From: Verrucomicrobiales bacterium
Lineage (GTDB): Bacteria; Verrucomicrobiota; Verrucomicrobiia; Limisphaerales; UBA11320
Assembly (NCBI GenBank): GCA_016793885.1
Contig: JAEUHE010000093.1
Span: forward strand, 30,310 to 94,309
Length of the DNA stretch: 64,000 nt
Direction: 5' to 3'
Each line of letters opens with the position of its first letter. Positions within the stretch are counted from its first letter, which is position 1. Of this stretch, positions 52,745 to 61,762 are shown in pieces. The position numbers and the translations under genes are program-made. Under the pieces are notes generated by a model. That model searched no databases and was not told the origin of the DNA. It saw only the letters and a program-made list of their open reading frames with translations.

Positions 52745-54445
52745 ATGCCACCGTCCCTACCCACTCCCCACGCCGCCCCTCCCCCGCTGCCCCGCAGCCA
52801 GGTGCTGGCGGCACGGCTGGCGGCGCTGCGAGCCCGACATCTCAACATCGAGACGGCCAAGGGCCTCGCGCTCGCCATCATCGTCTGCTTGGAACTGCTG
52901 GCGCTCATCATGTTCCTGGATTGGTGCTTCGACTTTCCCTGGGCGTTGCGGTTGGTGCTCTTTATCATCCAGTTTGGCGTCTTTAATTACATTCTCTACC
53001 GATTCGTCTTCCATCCGCGTTTCCGTCCGCCCGACGACGAGGAACTCGCACTCCGCATGGAACGAGCCTTTCCCGCACTGCGCAGCCGATTGATCTCCTC
53101 GGTCCAGTTTTCTCAACCCGGGGCTCTTTCCAGCGGAGCGTCGGTCGGGCTGGCCCTCTCCACGATCGAGCAAACCGAGGCCGCCACGGCCTCCTTGAAT
53201 TTTCCAGGCATCGTTCCTACCGATGGACTCAAACGTCTCAGCATCATCGCCGGGTTGGTGCTGTTGCTCGGAGGCGCAGGCTTCCTGGCCAGCCAGGCGG
53301 TGAGTGTTGACCTCCTGCGTCGAGCCTTTCTTTCTCACGTGGCCGTCCCGCGCAAAACGCGGATTGAATGGGTCAGCGGGGATCTCACCGTAGGGCGAGG
53401 GGATGCCGTAAAGCTGGAGGCCGTCGCCAACGGTATCCTGCCCGCTCGAGGCGAGGTCCGCCTGCGCACCGCGGAAAAGCGGGAGCAGACCTTCGACCTG
53501 GAGCGGGACGCGGTTCAACGGGCGCGATTCGCCCGCACCTTGGAGAATGTTCAGGAGGAGTTCCGCTATCGCATTCAGGTGAACGATGCTCTGAGCCCGG
53601 AGTATTTAGTCAAAGTCGTGCCGCGCCCCGGAGTGAACCAGTTGGAATGCGAACAGACGCCTCCACCGTATACCGGCCTAAAAGCCGGCAAACGATCCCC
53701 GGGCGACTTAACCCTGCTCGCGGGCAGCAAACTGCGCTTCTCTGCCACCGCCACCCAGCCGATCACCAACGCCAGCCTCCGGCTCGTCGGACCCGAAGTC
53801 CGCCAAGCCCTGGTCATCAACCCAGCGCAGCCCTTGAGCTTGACCGGGGAAATCGCCATTCCGCAAAAAGGCCTGACGGGATTTGCCTTCGAGCTTATCG
53901 ATACCCAAGGAATGCGCTCCCCGGAAGGCACGGTGTACCGAATAGATATTCTTCCCGACAAGGCACCTGTGGTGAAGCTCACCTGGCCCGAGCGCAAGGA
54001 GGAACTCATCACCCGAATGGCCACCTTGGTGGTTGGGCTGGAGGCATCGGATGACTTTGGCATTCAGAAGCTCGCTCTGAAATACAAGATCAACACCCTC
54101 GAGAATGGGGCGGAGAAGCGGCTGGAGCTGAATCTCGAAACGAATCTGGTGAACCGCATCAAACGCCGGTTCAATTGGAAAATCGGTGACTTTCAACCCC
54201 CTTTGTCCGAGGGCAGCATTATCGAATACTGGATCGAGGCTCAGGACAATAACGACGTCACGGGTCCCGGCATCGGCGCCAGCGAACATCAGGTCGCGCG
54301 AATCGTGAGCGAGAACGAGAAGCGGGCCGACCTGCTCAACCGGGCCGGCGACTCCATCGGCGTCCTGGGCGACGTGACCACCGACCAAGAAAAGCTGAAC
54401 CGAAACCTCGGCACCCTCATCCTGGAGAAGACCGGAGCGAGGTAG
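52745..54445 (+). CDS. DUF4175-like membrane protein
   Basis: A 566-residue protein with two adjacent N-terminal membrane helices (about residues 40-85), a third near 160-178, and a long periplasmic region with Ig-like strands (RKTRIEWVSGDLTVGRGDAVKLEAVANG, PVVKLTWPERKEELITRMATLVVGLEASDDFGI, IIEYWIEAQDNNDVTGPG). This matches the DUF4175-like proteins at the ends of MoxR operons in Planctomycetes and Verrucomicrobia. The N-terminal 20 residues are Pro-rich. It ends just after the helical QEKLNRNLGTLILEK stretch, so it lacks the long glutamine-rich coil of some relatives. 15 bases after the VWA gene. Confidence 0.75.
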   Translation: MPPSLPTPHAAPPPLPRSQVLAARLAALRARHLNIETAKGLALAIIVCLELLALIMFLDWCFDFPWALRLVLFIIQFGVFNYILYRFVFHPRFRPPDDEELALRMERAFPALRSRLISSVQFSQPGALSSGASVGLALSTIEQTEAATASLNFPGIVPTDGLKRLSIIAGLVLLLGGAGFLASQAVSVDLLRRAFLSHVAVPRKTRIEWVSGDLTVGRGDAVKLEAVANGILPARGEVRLRTAEKREQTFDLERDAVQRARFARTLENVQEEFRYRIQVNDALSPEYLVKVVPRPGVNQLECEQTPPPYTGLKAGKRSPGDLTLLAGSKLRFSATATQPITNASLRLVGPEVRQALVINPAQPLSLTGEIAIPQKGLTGFAFELIDTQGMRSPEGTVYRIDILPDKAPVVKLTWPERKEELITRMATLVVGLEASDDFGIQKLALKYKINTLENGAEKRLELNLETNLVNRIKRRFNWKIGDFQPPLSEGSIIEYWIEAQDNNDVTGPGIGASEHQVARIVSENEKRADLLNRAGDSIGVLGDVTTDQEKLNRNLGTLILEKTGAR

Positions 54446-54622
54446 GGCCAGGGTGAGGGTGGTTTAGAATGGGCGGGTTCACTGAGGTCGCCACATGCAA
54501 GCTCCGTCAAAAGGAGAACTGCTGTAGTTTCGCGTTGCCTCAGGCCTTACGGAGATTTAGCGTTCCTATGCTTTAATTCAGCATCTTCATCCCAAAGTTC
54601 GTGTAAGGAACCATTCCATCCC

Positions 54623-57379
54623 ATGACTATATACCTAGCTCGCCCAGGCCGGTGCTCCAGTGCATGGTATTGCTTTCGGCTCCTCCTGTCGCTGGGCTTG
54701 TTTCTAAAGGCTGAGACGACCCAAGCCCGCACTGGCTCTGCGGACTGGACAGTCCCCCTGTATCGCTCCAGACAGATCGTCGGTTCATCCCTACAATCAA
54801 TAGGGCTGCTAGGCAGGCCGGACGGCTCGATCACCATCCTGGTGAACTCGGGGATGGCGGGGCGGGAGGGGGTTTTGGCGCGGTACGACTCCGAGGGAGT
54901 TCCGGTCGCGACCAACCTAATCGAGGGTTACATCAGGGAAGGACAGCTGGATCGGGAGGGGAACCTCGTTTTGATCCAGTGGATCCAAAACACGACTGGC
55001 TCACGGGAGGCACGAGCGTATGTGTCGAAGCTCAGCCCGGCTGGCCAGCTGATCTGGCGATCCGAGTCACTCCCTGCGGTGTCCCCACAGATCAGTGGCA
55101 TCGATGCCAAAGGAAATGTTTGGATCGTGGAGTCATCGCTGCTTTCCACAAAACGGTTCGTTCGCGTGTTCTATCTGGATCGCACCGGCAAACTGACATG
55201 GACGCGCGATTTCGAGCTCGGAGGGCTCCTCCGGGCCGACACTCACACGGCTTTCAAGGATCTCTCGGTCGATGCCGAGGGGAATGGCATTCTAGTCCAA
55301 GTGGAAGCTCCCGAGAAGGATCCCGGAGAGATCGTCCATCTGGCGCTCCGAAAGCTCAGTCCGCACGGCGAAGTCATCTGGACGGTAAAGGAAGACGTCC
55401 AACAGTTCTCGTTTCTATCGCTACCGATCGTGCCTAGCAACCCTGAGATCGGCCAGGTTCAGGTCCGGACGGACGCGCAAAATCGGGTTGTCTTGGCAGG
55501 CTCCAGCTGGCATTGGAGCCGAATTGGTATCATCAGGGGATACGCCACGACTCCCCGAACTTTCCTGGTCGGATATACCGCCGATGGCGGACGTCGCTGG
55601 ATGACCTCCTCCTCAGGAGAAACCTGGGAACAGGATTCGTTGTTAGCAATCGATCCGGCCGGACAAATCGTCGTCTGCAAGGCCTCGGATCGCCAGTTGA
55701 TCACGAGTTCCTACTCCGCCGATGGAGTACTCGCTTGGACGAAAGAATACGATCTAGATCCAGGCTCCCGCCCCCGGGTTGAGCCGCAGCTGCTCAGTCT
55801 CGACGCTCAAAACAATCCGCTGATTTACTACCTCACGACCTCCGGCGGGTTGGGAGTGAATTCGGGACCTTATGACCACAGGACCGGACTGCTCAAGCTG
55901 ACCGCAGCAGGTCAATTTGCCTGGCATCTTCCGGTCACCAATATTTCGGCTGTGGATTATGGGATTAATGGCTATGCGCTGCCGGTGGTGAAAGTGGAGT
56001 CGGACGGCCAAGTGCGGACGCTAGGTAACCCGCAACCGAACGCCGAATCCGGTCTGGCTTTGGATGTGGGATCCGTCACTTCCGCCGGGAACCCAGGCAA
56101 CTTTTTTCGAGCACGGGTGAAACCATCGTTCCGTCAGAACCCGCCTTTCGATCTTTGGGTGGATTGCGCTCAAAATGGCTTTATCGGAGCCGGAGAAGTC
56201 GATTGGTTCTCCGGCAACGGCAACCTGACGGTCACGAAGTTCTTTCCCACTGGTGCTCGTGCCTGGGAGATCGCTTGGCCCGTCGAAGGTGCCCAAACGG
56301 GGCGCCCAGAGGCCATGGTCATGAAAGTCAGCCCGAGCGGAGTCGCGGCACTGGGTTATCTAACGACCGATGCTGCGCTAAACGTTCGGGTTGCGAAACC
56401 GGACGGCACCGCCTGGGCTAGCCTCCGGTTCCCCTCTGGGTTCCTCCTGGCGGTCGAGGACAATGGAGCGGTCTCGATCGGGACCCCCGAGGGCGAAGGG
56501 GTGAATCCGCTCACCCGGGTGGCTCGATGGTCCGTTGATGGGCGCCAGGCCTGGGCAGCCGACATCCCAGCCGACCGGTCCTTGATCCAGGTCTTTGAAG
56601 GACCGGAGGACACACGGCTGATCCTGTGGCAGCGACATGACTCCCTGAAGAGCACGGTTCAGTCGGTGGATTCGGTAGGCCGACTGGAATGGAGAATGGA
56701 CCTGGACATGGGAGGCACCAGCGCGATGTCGGATGGGAAGAACGCGACCTACTTTACCGGGACGAGCGTCTCAACGGTCCCTGGAGAGGTGACATCGACG
56801 TTGACGATGCAAATCGATGTTCGAGGGCAAATGATCTCGTCCAACCGCATTTATGTTGCGACAACGGAACTCTCGCAGGCCGCTTCGGATCAGGGGAAAC
56901 TCTTCCGTCCTGCGTGCGGAGGAGGCGTCCCCGTTTGGGCCGTCTACTACGAACCCGACTCCGCTCGGGCCAGTCAAATGGTCCAGGAGGGTCGATGGCT
57001 ACTCTACGAGGACGACCGCCAGTATTCGACCTACCCGCTGATCAATCGGACGCTGAGAGTGGCCGATGCCTACACGACCGGGCCGATCTTCGTTGGACTA
57101 AACCAAGCCTATTGCCTCGCCCACTGGGCTGACGATGGACTGGAGGGTTGGGATCTCTTGAGTCTGCGGTTTTCAGACGGTCTCGAGTGGTCGCCGTCGA
57201 TGACCAAGGTGTTCGGCACAGGGATTCCTGGTGACACCTACCGCCTCGAACGCACGAGCAATCTGTGGTCACCCTGGGAAACCAAGACGAGAATGAAGTC
57301 GGACGCGCAGGGCGATTTGTTCTATTTCGAAACGCCCGGTGGAGCTAGTAACGCATTTTTTCGCTTCGTTCCGGAATGA
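54623..57379 (+). CDS. Large secreted protein, beta-propeller-like, unknown function
   Basis: A 918-residue protein with a hydrophobic signal segment (residues about 16-32). The body shows repeated strands of a propeller or PQQ-like type (GQLIWRSESLPAVSPQISGIDAKGNVWIV, GKLTWTRDFELGG, GEVIWTVKEDV, GVLAWTKEYDLDPG, GQFAWHLPVTN), each with a Trp-containing turn. The end has the verrucomicrobial anchor-like domain (PGDTYRLERTSNLWSPWETKTRM ... ASNAFFRFVPE). I do not recognise a catalytic motif. It stands alone between the MoxR operon and the repeat region. Confidence 0.72.
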   Translation: MTIYLARPGRCSSAWYCFRLLLSLGLFLKAETTQARTGSADWTVPLYRSRQIVGSSLQSIGLLGRPDGSITILVNSGMAGREGVLARYDSEGVPVATNLIEGYIREGQLDREGNLVLIQWIQNTTGSREARAYVSKLSPAGQLIWRSESLPAVSPQISGIDAKGNVWIVESSLLSTKRFVRVFYLDRTGKLTWTRDFELGGLLRADTHTAFKDLSVDAEGNGILVQVEAPEKDPGEIVHLALRKLSPHGEVIWTVKEDVQQFSFLSLPIVPSNPEIGQVQVRTDAQNRVVLAGSSWHWSRIGIIRGYATTPRTFLVGYTADGGRRWMTSSSGETWEQDSLLAIDPAGQIVVCKASDRQLITSSYSADGVLAWTKEYDLDPGSRPRVEPQLLSLDAQNNPLIYYLTTSGGLGVNSGPYDHRTGLLKLTAAGQFAWHLPVTNISAVDYGINGYALPVVKVESDGQVRTLGNPQPNAESGLALDVGSVTSAGNPGNFFRARVKPSFRQNPPFDLWVDCAQNGFIGAGEVDWFSGNGNLTVTKFFPTGARAWEIAWPVEGAQTGRPEAMVMKVSPSGVAALGYLTTDAALNVRVAKPDGTAWASLRFPSGFLLAVEDNGAVSIGTPEGEGVNPLTRVARWSVDGRQAWAADIPADRSLIQVFEGPEDTRLILWQRHDSLKSTVQSVDSVGRLEWRMDLDMGGTSAMSDGKNATYFTGTSVSTVPGEVTSTLTMQIDVRGQMISSNRIYVATTELSQAASDQGKLFRPACGGGVPVWAVYYEPDSARASQMVQEGRWLLYEDDRQYSTYPLINRTLRVADAYTTGPIFVGLNQAYCLAHWADDGLEGWDLLSLRFSDGLEWSPSMTKVFGTGIPGDTYRLERTSNLWSPWETKTRMKSDAQGDLFYFETPGGASNAFFRFVPE

Positions 57380-57693
57380 AGCAACGGTCAAATCTCGCCC
57401 TACCCCATTTCGTCACTAAGGTAGGGCGAGACTCTGTTCGAGCCCAGTCCTGCCCCAGGCTCTGGATAACAACAGGGCAACTCCGCAAGGGCCACCAGGT
57501 GATCGTCACCCCCTCGGCTCCCCTCGACGCAGCCCCTTCTCGATTCGGCGCCCTCGGGCCCTTGAGGGCTCGAGCGGAGTCTCGCCCTACCCCCGTAACG
57601 TTTCCCTCCGCTCCCCTCCCCAGAGAGATGGATATTGTAAAGGGCCTACCCTAAGCGCTAAATAGGGGTGCGCTGATCGAGCGCATACCGAAC
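57380..57693. other. Intergenic region holding an inverted repeat element
   Basis: There is no credible gene in this 314-base stretch; the one open frame is GC-skewed repeat DNA. Most of it is bounded by copies of a 12-base string and its inverted copies, listed separately. The promoter of the following small gene must lie in the last 80 bases, where AT content rises. Confidence 0.6.
57393..57591. repeat. Dispersed-type inverted repeat element
   Basis: TCTCGCCCTACC at 57393-57404 faces its perfect reverse complement at 57420-57431, forming a 12-base stem with a 15-base loop. A second copy of TCTCGCCCTACC lies at 57580-57591. The outer match is longer: 57420-57445 and the reverse strand of 57566-57591 agree at 24 of 26 positions. 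The structure looks like a non-autonomous repeat (MITE/REP type). Copy number elsewhere cannot be seen from one window. Confidence 0.7.
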
Positions 57694-58206
57694 ATGACTG
57701 ACGTCCAGAAGCAAAAAGTGGTGGATTGGATTCAACAAGGGTTGAAACTTTCCGAAATTCAAACCCGGCTCGACTCCGAGCTGGGCGTACGCCTGACCTA
57801 CATGGAGGTCAAGATGCTGCTGGCCGAACTTGAGCTGAAGCCTAAGGACCAGGAACCCGTGAAAGCCGTTGCTACCATCGGCGCTCCGGCCGAAACACCG
57901 GCATCCACGCCGGAGGCTGGCTTGGGAGGATCCCAGGATCTCGCCGAAGACGCTGCTTTGGCTCCGGATGAGGCCCAGCCTGGATTAGGCGGGAACGTCT
58001 CCGTGAGCATCGATACCATCACCCGTCCAGGGTCCATGGTCAGCGGCAAAGTCACTTTCAGCGACAAGAAGACCGCCGACTGGTATCTCGACCAATATGG
58101 TCGATTGGGAATGGCTCCGGCCGAGAAGGGCTACCGTCCGTCCCAGATGGATGTGATGGCCTTCCAGACCGAGCTCCAGAACCAGCTCGCCAAGATGGGG
58201 ATGTAG
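57694..58206 (+). CDS. Small conserved protein with HTH-like N terminus
   Basis: A 170-residue protein I cannot name. Residues 1-48 (VVDWIQQGLKLSEIQTRLDSELGVRLTYMEVKMLLAELEL) read as a helix-turn-helix-like unit, similar to resolvase-type DNA-binding heads. A Pro/Ala/Glu-rich linker (about 50-95) precedes a C-terminal part with NVSVSIDTITRPGSMVSGKVTFSDKKTADWYLDQYGRLGM, which looks like a small beta domain. No signal peptide or membrane helix. Plain ATG start at 57694. Proteins of this layout are, from memory, widespread in Verrucomicrobia, but no role is known to me. Confidence 0.7.
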   Translation: MTDVQKQKVVDWIQQGLKLSEIQTRLDSELGVRLTYMEVKMLLAELELKPKDQEPVKAVATIGAPAETPASTPEAGLGGSQDLAEDAALAPDEAQPGLGGNVSVSIDTITRPGSMVSGKVTFSDKKTADWYLDQYGRLGMAPAEKGYRPSQMDVMAFQTELQNQLAKMGM

Positions 58207-58298
58207 GCAATTAACTCTTGGCTTGCGGAGTTTCGCCGGGTGTCACGGTTTATCTTGCCAGGCCGGCTTGACGAAAGGGCGGAAGATAGACAGGTAGA

Positions 58299-60221
58299 TC
58301 ACCGTGGTATAACTCGGTAGAACCGTGCGGCGGCAGTGGGGATGGCTGGGTCTCGGAAAACTAATACGTCTCCAGTTCCACTCAAAATTGTATCTACTCG
58401 AATCCACTCCCCTTCTACAATGTTGGGGCGATATTCCACGGCGTAGTTCCTGCCCGGGTCACTTGAGAAGCGAAGCTCCAGGTTTTCGGATAGCGAAAAT
58501 AGACAGTCCCCCGTCTGTTTTTCAAAAGCGCCAATGTCTACACCGGTGGTACCAGCCTTGTTCATCGTGGACACATCATCGCATCTTCGTGGATAGCCTC
58601 GTTGATCTATCGCTTCTTTTGTATCTGCCCCGGCATCGATGGCGGGACTGGAGGCCAACAACGAGTAGGTCGGAGTGGGACCGCCGTGAAAAGCCAGCTC
58701 ACCCAGCCTTGGTTCTTGTCCTAAGATATCTGCCTCCGAGAAGCCAATCAGTTGGTTTGTTGAAAGAATCAAATTATGTCCGTCACTGCGGATTTCACCA
58801 AAACCCTCCGAGGCATATAATCGACTATTCGTGCCCGAAAGTCCGTAATTAGAGGCCAATATTGAATTCTTAAGATGGAGCACCCCTTGGGTTGAAAAGA
58901 TACCCCCTCCAGATCCTAGTCCAGCGGGGTAAAGATGGCCACTCTGGCCGACCGCTGTATTCTCAGCAATGGTGGATCCCTGAATATCACCATTCTCACC
59001 TGCGAAGAAGATCCCAGCCCCTCGAGCATCGCCTCCGTTGCCGCCACCACCGCACATATAGCAATCCAGTCCGGCAACGCCGCCAACGGACTCGTTTCGA
59101 GCAATGGTGCAACCAATCAATTTCAGTGTGCCGCCCGAGGAATAGACGGCTCCTCCATAGGAGTCGCCCGGTGGAGCACCCAGGTAGCGAACGCTCTGTC
59201 CTCCATCTCCGCCGATTGTGAGGTTACGAGAGAACGTACAACGCTCCAGCCGCACTTGCCCTTGGCGTTGTTCCAGCGCTCCGCCGTAAGCACCCCCCCC
59301 GGCGCCCGAAGCGTTTACTCCTTTACCGCCAACACCTCCGACCGACCAATTTTCCAGGAAGTGACTGTCTGAAACCGTAGCAGTCCCCGAGACGAGACAA
59401 ACAGCCGCGCCACCTGCACGGCCGCCGGGAAATCCCATAAAGGTGGAGTCGGAAAAATACCAGCTTGGGCCTTCGCCTCCGTACACACGGTTGGTGACGA
59501 ATGTACACTGGTTGACGCTAATATGACCCTCTTGTGAGAAAATGGCAGCGCCTTCCCCACCTTGTCCGCGTGCTCCATAAATAAAGTTTTGAGAAAAGGT
59601 AACTCCCCGTAACGAAGCGTTACCGGAATTGTGGAGCCCGGCTCCACCAAGTCGGAATTCTGCCGTAGAGGAAAGGAGATGCTCAGAAATCACCGAATGA
59701 TCGATGGTAAGTTCACCAGCGTTTTGCACGCCCCTTCCCACGGAAAACCGTCCACTTAGAACGCAATTCCGGATCGTAAGAGCAGCTTCGTTTCTAATGG
59801 TAATGTTGGTGAGACTAACATCACGGAGAAGGTGGACTCCTGCGGCGAAGACCAGCTCGATGCGCTCCACGCTTGTGAATCGCGTAGAGTTGGTGCCCGC
59901 CCCGTCAATGCGGACATTTGAAACAATGACGGGTAGGTTTGAATGGAGAGCAATCGGTGACGCGAGCGCCGAGAAACGAATAATTGCCTCGCCTGAGGTG
60001 TTGGCATCTAGGAGTGCTTGACGAAAAGATCCCGGCCCCGAATCGGCGTTTGCATTGACTTCAAAGACTTTCGCTGAATCTTTTGCCAAGAGTTCAGCTG
60101 AGGTTCCTAATGAAGAAAACAAAGCCCAAAACAATGCGACCGCACACGTCGGTATAGAGTCTCCACATGCACGGTATAGCCGGCCGAATTGACTGATCAG
60201 AAATGATGGGGTCAGCCGCAT
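58299..60221 (-). CDS. Secreted right-handed beta-helix protein with choice-of-anchor Q-like domain
   Basis: A 640-residue exported protein. The signal region spans about residues 20-45, followed by VNANADSGPGSFRQALLDANTSG, typical of beta-helix (parallel) adhesin-like proteins. The central body is Gly/Ser-rich with repeated GGAVYSSGGTLKLIGCTIARNES-type turns, and the anchor-Q block (ASSPAIDAGADTKEAIDQRGYPR ... GVDIGAFE) closes it. A C-terminal FSLSENLELRFSSDPGRNYAVEYRPNIVEGEW...ARFYRV is the same verrucomicrobial tail type as in the neighbouring large secreted protein. The ATG at 60221 has GGAGGG seven bases upstream, the best ribosome site in this part of the window. Confidence 0.8.
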   Translation of the reverse strand: MRLTPSFLISQFGRLYRACGDSIPTCAVALFWALFSSLGTSAELLAKDSAKVFEVNANADSGPGSFRQALLDANTSGEAIIRFSALASPIALHSNLPVIVSNVRIDGAGTNSTRFTSVERIELVFAAGVHLLRDVSLTNITIRNEAALTIRNCVLSGRFSVGRGVQNAGELTIDHSVISEHLLSSTAEFRLGGAGLHNSGNASLRGVTFSQNFIYGARGQGGEGAAIFSQEGHISVNQCTFVTNRVYGGEGPSWYFSDSTFMGFPGGRAGGAAVCLVSGTATVSDSHFLENWSVGGVGGKGVNASGAGGGAYGGALEQRQGQVRLERCTFSRNLTIGGDGGQSVRYLGAPPGDSYGGAVYSSGGTLKLIGCTIARNESVGGVAGLDCYMCGGGGNGGDARGAGIFFAGENGDIQGSTIAENTAVGQSGHLYPAGLGSGGGIFSTQGVLHLKNSILASNYGLSGTNSRLYASEGFGEIRSDGHNLILSTNQLIGFSEADILGQEPRLGELAFHGGPTPTYSLLASSPAIDAGADTKEAIDQRGYPRRCDDVSTMNKAGTTGVDIGAFEKQTGDCLFSLSENLELRFSSDPGRNYAVEYRPNIVEGEWIRVDTILSGTGDVLVFRDPAIPTAAARFYRVIPR

Positions 60222-60245
60222 GTTTAATCCCTCCAGATCATCCAC

Positions 60246-60588
60246 TAAGCAATCTCCTCGGTAGGGAATCGATCCTCCATATGTAACATTCCGAACACCG
60301 ACATTATCAGCTGTTTAACCTCAAACTATTTAGGCAAGCGACAGATCTGTTCTCGCAGAAAATAGAGCACATAGGTGGTCCATAAACAAGACCTTCGCTG
60401 GATCTGAGCGAAAAAAAGAATGGGGTTTCCGATAACCGGGCAAAAGGAGCGAAGCTACGCAAAAGCTTGGAAGGCTAACGACTGCCTGCCCCTGGAGAGA
60501 CAGCTCAGCTATTAGACTCCCGATTAACCTCGTGTGGTTAGCTTCGGGGGTTACTAATTTTACTTCTCGCCCCACTACGCACCAACGG
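60246..60588. other. Intergenic region without a supported gene
   Basis: About 340 bases separate two minus-strand genes. Open frames here are short and not supported. On the plus strand 60438-60491 folds into a small three-stem domain resembling a c-di-GMP-I riboswitch core, but it has no plus-strand gene behind it (see findings). The part next to 60246 must hold the promoter of the beta-helix gene; I see no clear boxes. Confidence 0.4.
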
Positions 60589-61698
60589 CTAGCCCGCGAG
60601 TTGGCGACGTCCCAGCCCCAACACCTCACGGCAGTACTTAATACTCCGTTCGATCTCGCCCTTCTGATATTGCTGCTCCTCCGCCTCGTTGGCGGAGCGA
60701 TGGGGCTCGATCGCTTTACCCTTCTGGGCCAACGCGACGAACTTGGCGAAGTCGGAGGCCCGATAACCGGCGTAGGCGTCCCAGAATTCGGGCTTCAGAT
60801 AGGGGATCTCGCGCGCAAATCCCGAGATGGTCTCAATATGGACCGGAGCGTTGGGACAAAGCTCCGCGAACCGGCGGAAATAGGTCTTTAAATCGACGAT
60901 GCCCTCACCCATGGCCGTCCATTGAACTTTAGCTCCATCGGCATAGGTCCAAACCATTGAGTCCCGCATGCTGCTCGTCAGGGTGTAAGGGGCCAGGTTC
61001 TCCAAATTGGCGACTGGATCCTCCATCGTCCAGCAGGCGTTGCCCGGGTCGATATTCACGCCGACATAATCTTTACCGGCCGCCTCCACCAGGGTGACGA
61101 GTTCACGCGAATGCATATCGCCCGCATGATTCTCGACGGCGATCTTCACTCCCAGATCGAGCGACCGACTGCGCAATGCCTGGCAAACCTTCACCGTATC
61201 CTCGATACGAGCCTGAATTCCGCCCGGCCCACGACGATCCTCACCCCCACCCAAAACGACGCGAATGACGGGTGAGCCCAGGTCATGCGCCATCCGGAGC
61301 GCCAAACCCAGGTGTTCCTCGGCCGTCCCCCATTTCTTCCTAAAATTCTTGGCCGTCGGACAAATGCTCCAGGTCCCCAGCTGGATCTCAATCCCCTTGT
61401 CCGCCGCCATCGACCTCAACTGCTTGAGATGGGCGGTATCCGTACTCACGAACGCATCCAAGTCGGTGATGAAGAGAGAATCCACCTTGAGCTGGTCGGC
61501 GTATCCGATCAGTTCAGCCGCCTTCCATTTCATCGCCCGGACCGCGAAGTTATCATACCCCAGCTTCAGCTTCTGCTTCCCCGTCCCGGAAACGGCGTCC
61601 GCCGCCTGGCCAACTAAAGGGGCCGCCACCGCGGCTGCTGCGGTAGCCAGAAAAGTCGTTTGTACAAATTCACGCCGGGACCAAGTGGTTTTCATCAT
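60589..61698 (-). CDS. Tat-exported sugar phosphate isomerase/epimerase-like protein
   Basis: A 369-residue protein starting MMKTTWSRREFVQTTFLATAAAA, a twin-arginine signal, so it is exported folded. The mature part is an AP-endonuclease-2/xylose-isomerase-like TIM barrel (LKLGYDNFAVRAMKWKAAELIGYADQLKVDSLFI, VIRVVLGGGEDRR, KIAVENHAGDMHSRELVTLVE, VGVNIDPGNACWTMEDP, PVHIETISGF), with the usual Glu, His and Asp metal ligands. Substrate unknown. Many planctomycete and verrucomicrobial genomes carry families of these. A second Met follows the first; either could start. Confidence 0.85.
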   Translation of the reverse strand: MMKTTWSRREFVQTTFLATAAAAVAAPLVGQAADAVSGTGKQKLKLGYDNFAVRAMKWKAAELIGYADQLKVDSLFITDLDAFVSTDTAHLKQLRSMAADKGIEIQLGTWSICPTAKNFRKKWGTAEEHLGLALRMAHDLGSPVIRVVLGGGEDRRGPGGIQARIEDTVKVCQALRSRSLDLGVKIAVENHAGDMHSRELVTLVEAAGKDYVGVNIDPGNACWTMEDPVANLENLAPYTLTSSMRDSMVWTYADGAKVQWTAMGEGIVDLKTYFRRFAELCPNAPVHIETISGFAREIPYLKPEFWDAYAGYRASDFAKFVALAQKGKAIEPHRSANEAEEQQYQKGEIERSIKYCREVLGLGRRQLAG

Positions 61699-61762
61699 AA
61701 TGCCGAGATTGATGGCCTCTAGTTCAGCCAGGAGGAATAAAAAGGCAATGATTAAAAAACCA

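Noticed and set aside
57376..57654. Open frame of 92 codons on the plus strand
   Set aside because: It consists of the inverted-repeat element read as protein; its repeats explain the sequence better than coding does.
60330..60629. Open frame of 99 codons before the isomerase-like gene
   Set aside because: It overlaps the 3' end of a well-supported gene, has no family resemblance and no ribosome site.
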